Part shown: positions 1-11,094 of the stretch, piece after piece
How the letters are laid out: every line of letters begins with the position of its first letter
How positions within the stretch are numbered: position 1 is the stretch's first letter
Source: Schistosoma haematobium
Taxonomy: Eukaryota > Platyhelminthes > Trematoda > Strigeidida > Schistosomatidae
Direction: 5' to 3'
NCBI RefSeq assembly: GCF_000699445.3
Contig: NC_067197.1
Span: 33,649,809 to 33,713,808, forward strand
DNA length: 64,000 bases
Notes under the pieces: generated by a model
Database searches by the model: none
What the model saw: only the letters and a program-made list of their open reading frames with translations
Told to the model about the DNA's origin: nothing
Position numbers and translations under genes: made by a program

Positions 1-146
1 AGAACACACTGCACTGGGAATTGGAAGCAGACATGAAAAGGATGAATAGCAACTGCAAAGGATTGTTCAAGACAGAGTTGTGTGCAGAATGTTGGTGGGC
101 GGCCGATGCTCCTCGACGAGGGGCGATAGACGTAAGTAAGTAAGTA
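1..146 (+). mobile_element. RTE-clade non-LTR retrotransposon, 3' terminal fragment
   Basis: The plus strand reads as a degraded version of the C-terminal end of the SR2-like polyprotein seen at 43.9-44.4 kb (pattern E-x-D-M-K-R-M-N followed by a W/G-G-L-C-S-like end), and stops in a short TAAG repeat, the usual tail of this family here. Everything upstream is outside the window or 5'-truncated. Not functional. Confidence 0.75.
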
Positions 147-535
147 CAAATTGTGCTAACTATAAATTCACACAACACTGATCTCATATTTCATCGATCA
201 AGAGAATGAGATAATGAAATCGATCGTCAAACATTATTTACTAAAATATGCAAAATTACCAATAGAATAATGACATTTGAAACTATTTTGAAAAATTAGA
301 AGTCCTTGTATCTAATCATTTGGGAAGTTAATTAAGTTGGTTAAAGAAAACAGAAAACAAAAATTATGAAAAAAATATTAATAAACTTGTAATGAAAAAA
401 ATATTTGTTGAGTTAATTGAAACACGTGAGATTCTAAGTTATTGCATTTCATCACAAGCTATGAATTATATTGATCTGAGTTATTTTTTTTTGCTTTGGA
501 TAATATCAATATGTAAAGTGTATCATTTGTTGATT
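147..535. other. AT-rich gap, nothing recognised
   Basis: Low-GC sequence without a convincing coding frame, repeat match or RNA motif. Confidence 0.5.
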
Positions 536-890
536 TCATGAGTCAACTGAAGCTAGGCTACCATGCAAAACCTGGAAGTACGGAACGGCTGTTTCGTCCT
601 AGTATGGGACTCCTCAACAATGCGCATCCACGATTTCGCAAACGGGATTCGAAGCCAGGATCTATCGGTCTTGAGTACGAGCGCTTAACCTCTAGACCAC
701 TGAGCTGGGCGGCATCTAACGGTGTTAATGTCTAACTTCGACTAATCCATAGAATTGTGCCACCGTCCACCATTATCTTCAATGAGTTAACATCTCACAA
801 CAGACCCGGTTGAACTCCACTGGTCACGGTTTCTCGTGAATTCAACTATTAAATTACTATAGTATCCACAAAACCCCTCTCTGATTGTAT
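536..890 (-). mobile_element. SINE family B copy (tRNA-like plus degenerate hammerhead)
   Basis: Read on the minus strand it has the family B order: head segment, tRNA-like A and B boxes (B box GGTTCGAATC-like, here mutated), then a hammerhead region. The core begins TTGAGGA instead of CTGAGGA, so it is probably inactive. The right end (about 839-890) is the family 3' terminus in the opposite orientation (TATCCACAAAACCCC), making this an inverted composite. Confidence 0.75.
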
Positions 891-1149
891 CATATGTGTT
901 TTTTATTTAATTCAAGTTCGACTAATAAAAAAGATTTGAAATTTAATTTCACTACTAAATAATATCAGTTGATGAATTATTAATAAAGAAGAAACACTGA
1001 CCAACTGTTTATATTAATTCAGCATTACTCAATGATGAACATTCATGGCGTTATGCAGAATCAAAAACAGGACCTTTACTCATTTGGGAAACCTGATTAT
1101 CAGAATTTCCAAATTAAGATGAAGCAATTATATTATACTGCCTATTTTT

Positions 1150-1440
1150 TAATAGTTTTCCATCTACTGTTGTAGTCAAAGAGAACACAAATTGGGACAA
1201 TCGAATGTATTTCGACACAAAGTTACAGAATCTCTTAGTAAAATCTGAGAACCATGCAGTAAATACTGAATTTACAAAATCGTCTCAGACTTCATTATCC
1301 TTTCGTTTCCATACCAATCATTCTTCGTTCTCGTTCTCTTTTCTTTGATCTTCTTAACCTTCTGCTACCAGGTATTTGACTTTCGATTGATGATATATAC
1401 TATTTGTATCTGTTGTCATCAATAGCATACAGCACACTGT
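1150..1440 (+). repeat. Unclassified ~290-bp dispersed repeat (copy 1 of 5)
   Basis: Clearly related to segments at 4475-4765, 18400-18660 (inverted), 26265-26540 and 58065-58325. Shared landmarks are TTAGTAAAATCTGA, a pyrimidine-rich TTCTCTTTTCTTTGATCTTC tract and a terminal TACTACTTATATCTA block. No ORF, no tRNA-like boxes. It may be a solo LTR or a MITE; the ends are not defined well enough to say. Confidence 0.65.
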
Positions 1441-1471
1441 CAATTCACAGTATAAAGAACTTTTAAGAGAT

Positions 1472-1961
1472 TGTTATGTCCCGATAAGAATAATGAGTGA
1501 TAACTTTGGGATCCATTCATGGAACAGTAATATGCGTAGATTTTTATCCTATAATTGTTAAATAACTAAACTATTCATATTCATGTCCCTCTTATTATTA
1601 TGAGCTTTATTTTGACCTATGAACTATTATTATATGATTTCTCATTCTTGAATTATGCCCTGTCTATTAATTACCACCTCCCACATTAACAGACACATTT
1701 GGCTAAATCTTGCATAAATGTTATTTTCCATTTTATGGTACGATGTGGTCTGTTTGGTTGGTATATAAACCCAGTATGTTTGAAATAGGTGATTCATATC
1801 ACAGAGGCTGAGATTGGTGTTCTGTACTTAACTGGCTAGGCTAGACAGGAAGCAGAACCGATAAGTACTGTAGACTGCTCGGTACTGGTTTTATGCGTCA
1901 TTGGTCCGATCGATAATTCACTGCTCTGTAATTGGCGGTATCGTTGCGTTATACATTAACA
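1472..1961 (+). repeat. LTR, left member of an inverted pair (490 bp)
   Basis: Begins TGTTATGTCCC and ends TTAACA, so it has the TG...CA ends and 5-bp TGTTA/TAACA inverted termini of LTR retrotransposons, and carries a TATA-like GTATATAAACCC near 1760. The same 490-bp sequence appears inverted at 2585-3074. No 5-bp target duplication is visible across the pair (GAGAT left, CATAG right). Confidence 0.7.
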
Positions 1962-2584
1962 GGGCGCACAAGCCACAAATTATAACAGAGATATACAGTC
2001 TTTACAAAAAGAAACTCTACAGATTTACTAAAAGACATGTCAAGTTAATCTTTTTAATTATTGACTTTTATTTCATATCATTAATAATGTTATGCTATGA
2101 TGTATAAAAATCGTCAAGAAATAACATTCGAACAAATATACAAAAATTACTTGTAAGAATTTTAAGCTTACGGATTGAGAAGGTATAACACACTTAATGT
2201 TACTTTCAAATATATGTACATGTAAATATCCAAGTATTATATTGTACAGATTAATATTGAAACATCAACTGGTAATATGTACAGTAAGTTTATTAATGAC
2301 ATGGTAAGTGAGCAACAGTGGAATTCGACGATGAGAAACAATGACAGAAGAACGGTGTATTCATAGATATTAATCAATAGACAAATCGTATGAGTACCAA
2401 AAAGAAAATCAGTATTATAATGTAAATAAACTACTTAACAATCAGTGATGAGGAGCATACAATTTAGGCGAAATTTAAACGATAGAGATAATGACAAAAA
2501 ATAATTTTTGTACTATAGGAGGTTTGTAGCATTTATTGAATTTTCATTGAATACATAATGTTATAACTTGTCGCCTGAGTGCCC
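1962..2584. other. Interior between the two inverted LTRs
   Basis: About 620 bp. Both LTRs are followed inward by related sequence of the form GGGC-x-C-x-CA-x-GC-x-ACAA then TTATAACA, suggesting each kept a few tens of bases of leader before the copies diverge. The rest is AT-rich without retroviral-type domains. The 68-residue reading frame at 1901-2107 starts within the LTR and is not a gene. Confidence 0.55.
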
Positions 2585-3074
2585 TGTTAATGCATAACGT
2601 AATGATACCACCAATTAGAGAGCATTGAATTATCTATCGAACCAATGACGCATAAAACCAGTACCGAGCAGTCTACAGTACTTATCGGTTCTGCTTCCTG
2701 TCTAGCCTAGCCAGTTAAGTACAGAACACCAATCTCAGCCTCTGTGATATGAATCACCTATTTCAAACATACTGGGTTTATATACCAACCAAACAGACCA
2801 CATCGTACCATAAAATGGAAAATAACATTTATGCAAGATTTAGCCAAATGTGTCTGTTAATGTGGGAGGTGGTAATTAATAGACAGGGCATAATTCAAGA
2901 ATGAGAAATCATATAATAATAGTTCATAGGTCAAAATAAAGCTCATAATAATAAGAGGGACATGAATATGAATAGTTTAGTTATTTAACAATTATAGGAT
3001 AAAAATCTACGCATATTACTGTTCCATGAATGGATCCCAAAGTTATCACTCATTATTCTTATTGGGACATAACA
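2585..3074 (-). repeat. LTR, right member of an inverted pair (490 bp)
   Basis: Reverse complement of 1472-1961 over its full 490 bp with a modest number of substitutions, ending at the plus-strand sequence GGGACATAACA. The two LTRs point away from each other across the 623-bp interior, which is not the arrangement of a normal LTR element. Confidence 0.7.
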
Positions 3075-3289
3075 CATAGTGAATTAATAACGGCAATCAA
3101 GAGACACTACATGGTGTCTAACTAATGGTCAAAGTTTGATGTCATCAATGAAAAATATTATTTACAAAATATTGTTTATACTTTCTTAAGCATATCCACA
3201 ATTTATTGACAAGAATATTTAAAAGCTTACAAATAGATAATATAATTGTTCATCTCTTTTGTACAAACCAGTGGCTTTCCTCTCTCATT

Positions 3290-3445
3290 AGCTCAGTGCA
3301 TAATACGTTGAACATCTGAACCTAAAGGTAATAGATTGAAATCCCGAAGTAAATATCAGTTATTAGTATACATTTACATCCAGCTGATGAGTTTTAAATA
3401 GGACGAAACTTGTGTCCAAAATCTAACTGTTAGTCATCGTCCACC
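3290..3445 (+). mobile_element. SINE family A (SmAlpha-like) fragment with degenerate hammerhead
   Basis: Contains CATCCAGCTGATGAG followed by AAATAGGACGAAAC, the SmAlpha-type hammerhead core. Stem II survives only through G-U pairs and both stem III and the 3' arm of stem I are broken, so cleavage is unlikely. A tRNA-like start (TTAGCTCAGTGCATAA) precedes it. Confidence 0.7.
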
Positions 3446-3449
3446 TTTA

Positions 3450-4035
3450 ATTAAGTACTTGTGTTATAATAGTAACTGTAAAGTGCGATCGATAAACGAA
3501 CTTACCAATAATAAAGTGAAACGCCTACGACCACATTAACTTTCTTTGACCTTGTATGACTATGTTTTGCTTATTCACCAATCACAACTTATATATTTAT
3601 TATAAAACAATATTTGCCTTGTTGACTCATTTTCCCTATCCTCTAGTTATTGTTCGAAACAGATAAAGTTTATCAAGCTAAATAGTTTACTTGTTCTGAC
3701 TTTGGCTAAACCCAAGAACTCTGTGCTCTACAGTCTAGAGAATAGCTTAGAGTTATACCTGTAGAAAATTGCTTCTTACAGTAACATCAAGGTATTTCGA
3801 ATAAAGTGTATATATTGCCAAAAGCAAATAATCGATATTCGATTTTTTTTAATACCAACAACAATCACATTTACAGACTAGTTATTTTTAGACTTTATAC
3901 TACATAAGTTAGAAAAAAGTAACACTCATGTTTAATGTAACATAGTCTTATCTAATTGAACGGTTAATAAAAATTCTATTTTTATTCTATATATAACATG
4001 GTCGAAATACATTGAGAAGTGATTATCTAACAATT
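3450..4035. other. AT-rich intergenic stretch
   Basis: No repeat family, coding region or RNA motif recognised. Confidence 0.5.
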
Positions 4036-4036
4036 A

Positions 4037-4425
4037 TGTGGATGCGCACTGCTGAGGAGTCCCATACTAGGACGAAACGGCCGTCCAGTGCTTCCAGGTT
4101 TTCTATGGTGGTCTAGCTTCAATTGACTCATGATTTCAACCTGTGAAGATTTTACTAATTTATTAGTTGAATTCATGAGTCAATTAAACTAAAACACCAT
4201 GGATTGGTTGAATTTAGACATGAACACCATTGAATGATGGTTCAGTGGTCTAGAGGCTATGGATTCTCGCGCGAGATCGATAGATCCTGGGTTCGAATCC
4301 CGCTTGCGGAGTCGTGGATACGCACTGCTAAGAAGTCTCATGCCAGGATGAAACGGCCGTCCAGTGCTTCCAGGTGTTCCGTGATGATCTAGCTTCAATA
4401 GACTCGTGAATTCAACTATTAAATG
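4037..4425 (+). mobile_element. SINE family B, two partial units in tandem
   Basis: A 5'-truncated unit with hammerhead (4037-4140) is followed by an inverted tail segment (about 4150-4190) and a second unit with A and B boxes (GGGTTCGAATCCC near 4290) and its own hammerhead region. The second core reads CTAAGAA and is dead; the first is intact. Such unit-to-unit joins are common for this family in the window. Confidence 0.8.
4046..4091 (+). ncRNA. Hammerhead ribozyme, family B, all core positions intact
   Basis: Stem I is GCACTG (4046-4051) with CAGTGC (4086-4091), six perfect pairs. The core CTGAGGA (4052-4058) matches CUGANGA. Stem II is GTCC/GGAC with a 7-nt loop (4059-4073), followed by GAAA (4074-4077), a self-complementary CGGCCG stem III (4078-4083) and UC. 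Predicted cleavage is after 4085. Layout equals the published Schistosoma SmAlpha ribozyme with different stem sequences. Confidence 0.8.
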
Positions 4426-4474
4426 CCTATGTTTTAACTGCTTGTTTAAAGTATCTATTGTGAGAAGTAGTGAA

Positions 4475-4765
4475 ATTATAGTGAACAGGAACACGAGTGG
4501 GGGCAATCAGATGCATTTAAGAATAAAATTACAGAATATCTTACTAAAATCTGAGAAAAATATAGTAAGTAGTTAGTTTGCAAAATATCAATTCATTATC
4601 TCGAACTTGACTGTTCCTCTCCAAATCTCAGTTCATCGTGTCAGATTTCACAGTTCGTGCATTTTCATACCAAGTGCTTTGCGTTCTCGTTGTTTCCTTC
4701 TCGATCTTCTACTAAAATACATTCTATTCTTGACTGTTGTTATATACTACTTATGTGTATGTAAG
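4475..4765 (+). repeat. Unclassified ~290-bp dispersed repeat (copy 2 of 5)
   Basis: Matches 1150-1440 and 58065-58325 in order and spacing of blocks (TTACTAAAATCTGAGAA, then pyrimidine-rich TTCTCGATCTTCTAC, then TACTACTTATGTGTATG). More diverged than the other copies. Confidence 0.55.
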
Positions 4766-4769
4766 TAGC

Positions 4770-5030
4770 GCACACAAAATGGGCTAAGAAAAATGTTTAA
4801 TCCTATTGATAAATGTTCGTAAATATTAAGTCTCTGAAGTACTTTTGAAGCTAATCAGTAATATTGTACAATATCATTACCATTGATCTAGTTATTATAC
4901 AGTAATTTTCAAAGTAAACGGAAAATCCAAGTTAATGTCTCTCATCAAATAGTTAATATTATGTAAAATTGTAAGTATACGATTGTGTAGTGTTGAATTT
5001 TAATTGAGATCACGAACCATCATTGAAAAC
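4770..5030. other. AT-rich gap
   Basis: Nothing recognised. Confidence 0.5.
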
Positions 5031-5034
5031 GCGG

Positions 5035-5160
5035 GAGCACTGAACGACTGTTCAGTCCTAGTAAGGGACTTCTCAGCAGTGAACATCTACGATCTCGAAG
5101 CGGGACTCAAACCCAATACCTTCTGTCTCACACGCGAACGCTTAACTTCTAAAGGTTGTC
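5035..5160 (-). mobile_element. SINE family B fragment
   Basis: Minus-strand tRNA-like B box region plus a degenerate hammerhead (core CTGAGAA, GAAA lost). Confidence 0.65.
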
Positions 5161-5164
5161 TGTT

Positions 5165-5685
5165 ATAGATCACAAATATTGTAACACATATATTGTTAAA
5201 ATGAAGTCCCTAACGTAGACTGAAAAATAATATTTAGTTTTAACCTACAGAAATATCAGCCACGATATAATCGGTAAACACTTACATCTTTTTGGATAAC
5301 CTCAGCCCAACAAGATTAGTTTTGTTTTTTAAGTATCATACTAGTTATAATGTTTATGAATAGCACTACCAGCTTGTGCTGACCAAGAATGGAATTATAA
5401 ATCTTCATTTCAAGATATATATATATATATATGTCTATAAAAAAGGTAGGTACTTGAAATTTTACAAAAAAGTTACTTCAGTTACATTTTCTAACTAGTA
5501 AACAATGTAGATGGTTAGGAGAAATTTAAAAAGAAATCGATCCATAAAATAAAATGTAAATCTGGTTAGATTGTCATTTATTTCGTTCGTAGGTTATTGA
5601 TTGGAAATGAAATCACTGTAATTCATGATTCAAATTCCCATAAAATTGTGGTAGTAACAAAAATAAAGTATCAATAATATTAGGT
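5165..5685. other. AT-rich gap with short (TA)n
   Basis: A short TA tract lies near 5417-5432. No gene or family match seen. Confidence 0.5.
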
Positions 5686-5689
5686 TGGT

Positions 5690-5900
5690 TGAAGTTAGAC
5701 ATTAACATCCATGGATGCCGGTTCAGTGGTTTAAAGGTTAAGAGTTCTCGCGTGAGACTAATGGCCCTGGGTTTGAATCGAACGACCGGGATCGTGGATT
5801 CGCACTTCTGAGGAGTCACACAATAGGACGAGATGGTCGTCCAGTACTTCCAGGTTTCCAATGATGGTCTAACATCAATTGGTTCATGATCTCAATCAAA
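5690..5900 (+). mobile_element. SINE family B copy
   Basis: tRNA-like boxes (GGTTCAGTGGTTTAAAGGTTAAG; GGGTTTGAATC) then a hammerhead region in which GAAA has become GAGA, so inactive. Ends in the ATGGTCTAACATCAAT variant tail, shared with copies near 19.0, 30.0 and 63.1 kb and marking a subfamily. Confidence 0.75.
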
Positions 5901-5904
5901 AGTA

Positions 5905-6475
5905 ATATTATTGTCTGACTTATTTAACCTTAGCAACTGCATCAAATTTAAGTGTAGTCATTGTTATGAATAAAATCACACATAAATAATAAGAAAAGAC
6001 TTTGTCTAATAAATTGTTCTATGCTTTTATATCTTCCTAATACCTTTGTCTAGATATCATTTTAATTATTGACTGAGGTTAGCTTGAGGCTTAAAAACAT
6101 CTGTACAGACATGTATTTCACTTAATTGACTCCACAGTTTTTGTTTTTCCATATTGATAAAAGTTGTAAGCCTTGAAGCATTGACTGAATGTGACCGTAC
6201 CCACTGAGCTGCTTGACAATACTGGTTCTGATCTTATGGAAAATAACTAGTGTGTACAACTCAAACAACCCAAACCCAAATGAAACTCTGCACAGAATTT
6301 AGTCGGTATGGGAAGGTATGAGCTGTGAAATCAGGTAAATGATACAAATGTTTGTTGAAGATATTTTATGAGAGTTATACTTTATAATATATCGAGTGGT
6401 TAAAATCGCCAACTATCCACTATATTATGACGTTTGTGCTACTGAAAGTTTAACTAATTAGAAAATATAATATGA
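5905..6475. other. AT-rich gap
   Basis: No recognised feature. Confidence 0.5.
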
Positions 6476-6559
6476 CTAGACAATATCTCAATGAAATGCA
6501 ATCTACATTGTGTCAGAAGCTTGGATGTAAAACATAGGGAACTGTTATATAGAACAGAT

Positions 6560-6660
6560 AGAATGTGGGTAGGAGTGGGATTTCGGACACGTGTTTCGTC
6601 CCTTTTGGAACTCGTCAGCCGAATATACTTAAAGTCATTATATCAACAACGGGTTGATCC
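6560..6660 (-). mobile_element. SINE family A (SmAlpha-like) fragment
   Basis: Minus-strand SmAlpha-type segment around a hammerhead; the tRNA-like part is largely lost. The 74-residue plus-strand reading frame across it is not coding. Confidence 0.6.
6577..6626 (-). ncRNA. Hammerhead ribozyme, SmAlpha type, core intact
   Basis: On the minus strand: CTGACGA (6618-6612), stem II GTTCC/GGGAC with an AAAA loop, GAAA (6597-6594), palindromic CACGTG as stem III, then UC, with predicted cleavage between 6586 and 6585. Stem I pairs TTCG with CGAA but needs one bulged G next to the core, so activity is plausible rather than certain. Confidence 0.6.
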
Positions 6661-6664
6661 AAAC

Positions 6665-7262
6665 CACTATAAATTAAACGCAAAGTTTTCTTTATTTAAT
6701 CCCCATTTTTATTGAATAACATCAATAATATACTTAAATCTCAAGAAAGTACATTCCATCTTGGTAGTTTGAGTTTGAATTAAACATATTTAAACAGGGA
6801 CATCTTTAACTGTAGAATGGAACAACACGAATGTAGGACTCTTTGGGATAATTAATTTTCACCAGTCCATTGATATATTATATATCTTAAGATACTATAT
6901 GGTCTGATTTAGCAGACATAAATAGAATCTAATTATCAGTAGTGTGAAAACAGAACTTTTAAATCAACATTTACTATTACTGAATTTTATTTGGTTTCTA
7001 TTTGGTATATACTTCAAATTAGTCATCATAACCGATTGATAGAATTTGTAAAACCGAAGGAGCTTTTTAATTGTATGAGTGAAAACTTCACCACTGTATA
7101 GATTCTTAGGGTTTAGAACCTACAGTTGAGTGGTATACTCTTCAGTCATTTGAAAGTATATGAATTTGAGTTCTAATTATTATCAAGTGTTTCTTAATAG
7201 AGTTAATGTCTAAAGAATAAAATCATTGTCATACTAACTGGATTATACCCATATGTCAATCA
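6665..7262. other. AT-rich gap
   Basis: No recognised feature. Confidence 0.5.
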
Positions 7263-7267
7263 AAAGG

Positions 7268-7594
7268 TGTTAGCGGAACATAGACTGGATTAAAGCAAGC
7301 TCAATGCACGATTGCTTTGGTGCACGCTGATTGGCTAATTCTTATCCAATCAGCACTAGTCGATAGTTGGAGAATACTCTGGAATCTTCTCATATAAAAA
7401 CTATAAATATAATAACGTTTTCCCTATTGTGCTTCTTACTTGCTTCTTACTTCCATCTAACCTTGTTATTTGGAATATAATTTCTTTCCTGTTCAACCGT
7501 GTTCTGATTTGGGGTCTTCTCGAGTGATTTGGTGTCCAAGAATACTAAGCAATAGGGATAGCTGGGTCATAACCGTAAGAAAGAGATTATAACA
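7268..7594 (+). repeat. Solo LTR with 5-bp target-site duplication
   Basis: 327 bp that starts TGTTAGCGGAAC and ends GATTATAACA, giving TGTTA/TAACA inverted termini. It is flanked on both sides by AAAGG (7263-7267 and 7595-7599), a 5-bp target duplication. A TATA-like CATATAAAAAC lies at about 7390 and a direct repeat of CTTCTTACTTG follows it. No internal retrotransposon sequence adjoins, so this is a solo LTR left by LTR-LTR recombination. The length is close to that I recall for Boudicca-type elements of S. mansoni, not checked. Confidence 0.8.
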
Positions 7595-7599
7595 AAAGG

Positions 7600-7965
7600 T
7601 TATTTATTTACACAGTAAACATGATTTTTAATGTATACGATGGGTTTTGATTTTTCAGTTTAGATCAAAAATGCACTTGGTTAAACAATCATTGAAAAAA
7701 AAGGAATCACTAGATGAAACTGCTGTTCCGCATCACCATAGTACAAGGATTTAGATTTGTTTAGAAGGGTTGTTTGATTTGATAAATCTATGTAAGATTA
7801 CATAAATTCAGTTAATATATGTAGATCCGAAAGACAAAGTATTGAAGAAATTCATATTTGAAATTAAAATTTACATTAATTTGAAATTTATTTATACTTT
7901 AAATAGTCTACCAGGTCGTGAGACATTAGAACTTGAGTGTTCTACTTATTCGCTTATTATAAGTA
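7600..7965. other. AT-rich gap
   Basis: Nothing recognised. Confidence 0.5.

Positions 7966-8000
<35 letters not shown>
7966..8000. repeat. (ATT)n microsatellite
   Basis: About eleven uninterrupted TTA/ATT units directly abutting the next SINE terminus. Confidence 0.9.
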
Positions 8001-8430
8001 GGGGTTTTGTGGATATTTTAGTAATTTTATAGTTGGATCTCCACAAAACTTCCTTCTGATAATAATAATCATATGCTCACTAGAGATTGGCTTCAATAAG
8101 TATTTTCTGAAGTTCTGGTAAGAAGCAGTGACCAGTGGAGTTCAACCAGGTCTGTTGTGAGATAGTAACTCATTGAAGACAATGGTGAACAGTGGCGCAA
8201 TTTCGTGGATTGGTTAAAGTTAGACATTAACACCGCCGGATGCCGTCTCAGTGGTCTAGAGACTAAGCGTTCGCGAGGGAGACCGATAGGTGTTGGGTTC
8301 AAATCTCGCAGAGGGCGAGGTCGTGGATGCGCACTGCTGAGGAGTTCCATACTAGGACAAAACGGCCGTCCAGTGGTATCAGGTTTTCCATAGTGGTCTG
8401 GCTTTAATTGACTCATGAATTCAACTCTAA
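8001..8430 (+). mobile_element. SINE family B, nearly full length
   Basis: Left end shows the family terminus in inverted orientation (GGGGTTTTGTGGATATTTTAG) and then in direct orientation, followed by the head (TTCTGGTAAGAAGCAGTGACC), A box near 8245, B box (GGGTTCAAATC) and hammerhead (8336-8381). The GAAA element is AAAA, so the ribozyme is presumably dead. The reading frames on both strands here are incidental. Confidence 0.8.
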
Positions 8431-8434
8431 TATT

Positions 8435-10310
8435 ATGATTTTACAAATTGTAAAGGATATCTGATAAAAATGTAATCCCCTCATTTTTCAAATCCTGTTC
8501 TTATCCACAATTCTATTTATAATTTATGGCATGAATTTCGTTCTGAGAGGAAGCACACATCTCTATAATTCAATTTAAATAATTAGTCATTTATGTAACA
8601 AGGGATTGTTGAGTGACTAATTGAATATTGATTGTAGAATGATCTACATTTTCTTAGGTATTTTAAGAGATTTTCAGATAAATCTTCAAATATCAACAAC
8701 CAAACATTTGAAGTGATTCAAGTTGGGCAATTTAGGCGGCATAATTCGGTTACTATTCATTTACAAGAATATTTATAATATATAAGTAGTTCGAGGTCAC
8801 ATGCGGTTGAAATTCAGAACGCATAAATATGCAGAATATCCAGTTGTTTCTTTATTCTTTTCAAATGTATTCATATGATCATCGAATAAATGAAATATTT
8901 TTCCACTGTTATAATTCTCTTCTAGACAGAATGTACTTAAACAATGTACTGAAAGTGATAATCAATGCCTATTTACAAGATTAAACTTTCGAGCGGAAAT
9001 TATAAGTTGGTAATAAATTCCACGTAGATTTATGCAAAATTTTAGCCATCACTTAAATATATATCTTACAAATGCAACGAACCACAGAGTTTTATCCAAG
9101 TGAGGAAGTAATTTAAATTAACATCGATGTCGTAAAATATTTCCGGATAGATAAGGTTAAACGAATCAGTACATTCTAATTTGTTACGAGGTTTTTAGCT
9201 ACTCATGAGTAGTCCAAATTATTTACTGTCAATTATCTTTTAGAAAAATATGTGATTTAACGTTGCTCGATGGTTAATGATAGAAAATAAGGTAGGAACT
9301 GATAGTGTTGCTAGGACACGATGATGAAAGATTACTAGTTGAACTGTTTAGCGAAAAAAAACACATCAAGAGCGGCTGATTATTTTTATGTAATGAGTCA
9401 TTCTTCTGAAGGTAAGTGTAACTAAGGATATTTATGTACAGCCTTAAATCAATTTTTACTCAACCATTTTTAGTATTCAGGATGCATGGAAATAGTAATC
9501 TCACTGAAGTAGCAAATTATTTTAATAGATAATATGATAATAAGTAACTATGACGATTGTAGATGCTAACAATCTCCAATACAATATGTTTATTGACATA
9601 TGTTATTGAGTATATTCTAACTTTTAAGTCATATTATTATTATAAATTGGTTTTATGCTTTTATTATATGACGTTTGCATAGATTTTGACGGATATAACT
9701 TATTGTGTATCTTTAACATTTATCAGCCTGCTCTAACCATAGAAATTTGCTTAATCAAATGAGGATTTCAATCACAATTAAAAGTTATAACATGGATAGT
9801 CGCTATTCTGGCAATATAGCATGTGGTGCTGAATAATGTATTAAATATGTATTTTCAGGGAGAATGTTTGAATCACAAGCTAACATTATTCGGCGGATTA
9901 CTGGAAATCAAAAACCACTGGACAGATGTTTCATTATTAGTTAAGGACTTTTTAAAAGTATGTATTCACTACTGAGGTAAGTAAGATTACAAGGTTTCCT
10001 TACAACTGATGAGTTGGAGTTCTACGATTTAATAACTGTTCAGTAAAATGTGAGAATCCAATCGGTCTTATTTTGGGCATTATTAAATTAAGCATATTTG
10101 CTTATAGATTTATAAAAAGGAATACAGATGACGAATCCTAAAATAAACTAGAACATCAGTCCATTGTTCTCTATCTTTCAATGGTTATTCATTTTTCAAT
10201 AATTTGAAATGAAAATTAATCAGCGATAAAGATCTTTTCACTAAATATTGTTAATACTTAGAAACTAGTTTGTTACTTAAACATCAGTCCTTAAATTTAC
10301 TTAAATTACA
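8435..10310. other. 1.9-kb AT-rich stretch, nothing recognised
   Basis: No ORF over 60 codons, no family match, no RNA motif found by eye. Possibly unique intergenic sequence. Confidence 0.5.
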
Positions 10311-10317
10311 TTGAAAA

Positions 10318-10505
10318 ACGTAATCAAATGTGGTCTAGTGGTTAAGCGATCGCACGCGAAACCGATAGGTCCTGGGTTCGAATTTCGCGAGACGGGAACA
10401 TGGACGCACATTGTTGAGTAGTTCCATGATGAGACGAAACGGCCGTCCAGTGCTTTCAGATTTTCCATGGTGGTCTAGCTTCGAATGACTCATGATCTCA
10501 ACTAT
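10318..10505 (+). mobile_element. SINE family B, left part of a split copy
   Basis: A/B boxes (TGGTCTAGTGGTTAAGCG; GGGTTCGAATT) and a degenerate hammerhead, running to CTCAACTATTA where it is interrupted. Its missing 3' end reappears at about 11034-11090. Confidence 0.8.
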
Positions 10506-11033
10506 TATTTATTTATTTATTTATTTAAACACATAAATATTGGTACAAGGAGGCACCAGATACATATGCGCCACACAAATCTCATTTGATTTGTGCGAGG
10601 GCTGTGATAATGCCCGGGTGCCTGAACCGAAACAGATGGTGTTCTTAGAGATCCACACCCGAAGCCTTCAACCTAAAGTTCTGACTCACAAGGCAGTGGA
10701 GCAACGTCAGGAGGAGATGCAGTCTCATGGTAGTCGGTGACCAACAATTGGTTCATACGTCATTTGTTTCTTCAGGATCATGGAGCCTATGTGCACAATT
10801 GGTTTGGAATCAGAGTTTTCTAACTCCTCTAGGTGGACTCTCTGTGTCTAGCAACCCAGTTAAAGCACCGGACATTCGCTTTTCGTCCTCTTAATTTCGT
10901 AAACAACAGTAATGCCACGAGAAGGCAGTGAGTAGGACTTGTTTGTCAGTGGCTGTATACGCGTGGTCATTTGAGGGTATTTCGAGAGTGATAGAGGACT
11001 CTCCTCACCCTCGGCAGCCCTAGGACGTTTGGG
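10506..11033 (-). mobile_element. 3' end of a non-LTR retrotransposon inserted into a SINE
   Basis: Read on the minus strand it is GC-richer than its surroundings and ends in TTTAAATAAATAAATAAATA, a TAAA-repeat tail typical of CR1/Jockey-type or related elements. No RT domain is included, so this is a 5'-truncated 3' region. Flanks look like a diverged 14-15 bp duplication of the SINE target (GATCTCAACTATTA left, GAATTTAATTATTA right). The 66-residue plus-strand frame inside is a shadow. The exact family is not identified. Confidence 0.65.
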
Positions 11034-11090
11034 GGCAAGAATTTAATTATTAAACATTACTATAATATCCACAAAACCCCTTTCTAATAG
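11034..11090 (+). mobile_element. SINE family B, right part of the split copy
   Basis: ATTAAACATTACTATAATATCC then ACAAAACCCC, the family 3' terminus, continuing the copy interrupted at 10505. Confidence 0.8.
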
Positions 11091-11094
11091 TAAT

